A stretch of 64,000 bases of DNA from Azospirillum baldaniorum (GTDB lineage Bacteria > Pseudomonadota > Alphaproteobacteria > Azospirillales > Azospirillaceae), in assembly GCF_003119195.2 (NCBI RefSeq), contig NZ_CP022260.1, positions 775,501 to 839,500 on the forward strand, in the 5' to 3' direction. Both the position numbers and the translations under genes were made by a program. Each line of letters opens with the position of its first letter. Position 1 is the first letter of the stretch. The notes beneath the pieces were generated by a model. The model was not told where the DNA came from. It worked only from the letters and a program-made list of their open reading frames with translations, and did not search any database. This document shows, one piece after another, positions 63,599 to 64,000 of this stretch.

Positions 63599-64000
63599 CG
63601 GCAGCGCCGCGTTCGCCGTGGAAGAGACCCGGCTGCGCCCGCTCGACCTCCGGCACGTCGTGATCCAGCCGGCCATCGCCCATCCCTCCTCGGCGAACGG
63701 GCTGCACAATGTGGTGCGCAGCCTGATCGCCGAGCAGCGCGCGATGGGCGACGACGCGCGGCTGTGCCTGTTCTCCGACGACCCCGACGCCCTGACCGGC
63801 ATCCCGGCGGACTGTCCGGCGCAACGCTTCCCCCTCGGCGGACCGCGGCTGTCCGGGCGGTCGCTGACCATCACGGACGCGACTCTCGACCGCCTGCTCG
63901 ACGGCGCGGGACCGGACACGGTGGTGCACATCCATGGCGCGGTGAAGCCGCTGTTCGCGGCGCTCGCCCGCGGGCTGCACCGGCGCGGCGTCGCCTATGG
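63585..64000 (+). CDS. Glycosyltransferase, N-terminal part
   Basis: The first 138 codons are in the window; the gene continues beyond 64000. ATG at 63585 with GAGG upstream; it overlaps the flippase stop by 14 bp. The acceptor-side GT-B pattern (AHPSSANGLHNVVRSLIAEQRAMGDDARLC and DTVVHIHGAVKPLFAALARGL) is typical of GT4-family enzymes. Confidence 0.75.
   Translation, partial: MSPADGSAAFAVEETRLRPLDLRHVVIQPAIAHPSSANGLHNVVRSLIAEQRAMGDDARLCLFSDDPDALTGIPADCPAQRFPLGGPRLSGRSLTITDATLDRLLDGAGPDTVVHIHGAVKPLFAALARGLHRRGVAY

Overview
The window is dense, high-GC DNA with alphaproteobacterial gene content. The mix of families (TctABC transport, dgo genes, ClpB, RNase J, Anbu, PAS-rich hybrid kinases, LuxR regulators, a large exopolysaccharide cluster) fits Azospirillum or a close Rhodospirillales relative. 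That placement is inferred from family content and composition; no rRNA or tRNA gene is present to test it.

Layout. 1-1285: the start of a response regulator and two translationally coupled zinc-ribbon proteins. 1332-8731: a leftward eight-gene operon (IclR regulator, dgoK, dgoA, tctC, tctB, tctA, SMP-30 lactonase, SDR) for uptake and catabolism of a galactonate-type sugar acid, behind a sigma70 promoter flanked by inverted repeats. 8884-11678: clpB with a sigma32-type promoter. 11730-20514: a leftward operon for a cyclic ureide, imide or similar nitrogen compound (ABC importer, TrzA/AtzA-type amidohydrolase, Asp/Glu-racemase-fold enzyme, dihydropyrimidinase, amidase), with a sigma54 promoter beside a GntR-type operator and a divergent GntR gene.

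20515-21094: a gene-free stretch with a predicted ~68-nt small RNA, a second copy of its CCTCCC-containing core, and a long hairpin. 21095-22148: a Q/N-rich 55-residue protein and an orphan Anbu proteasome-like protease. 22355-29822: a second ABC importer (PotABCD type, sigma54 promoter), 5-hydroxyisourate hydrolase, an MFS carrier and a second amidase, again suggesting nitrogen scavenging. 29937-39713: a hybrid sensor kinase, a small sigma32-linked stress-type protein, a patatin-like protein, a methyltransferase, RNase J and a strikingly Tyr/Gly/Arg-rich BON protein. 39771-43246: a GH15 hydrolase and an exported beta-helix protein. 43601-47283: four regulators with LuxR-type receivers that all lack the phosphoacceptor Asp. 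47407-64000: an exopolysaccharide locus with divergent arms, making UDP-GlcA and UDP-xylose, with an initiating sugar transferase, glycosyltransferases, several NDP-sugar SDRs, a Wzc-like tyrosine kinase, an oxidoreductase-epimerase fusion and a flippase.

Links across the window: the two ABC operons share a sigma54 promoter and a ~123-bp palindromic element at the junction between the binding-protein gene and the permease gene, in the same orientation relative to transcription. clpB and a small stress-type gene share a CTTG-N18-CCCATNT promoter. The four phospho-less regulators sit directly before the polysaccharide locus and are candidates to control it, which is inference. No CRISPR array, insertion sequence, tRNA or rRNA was seen.
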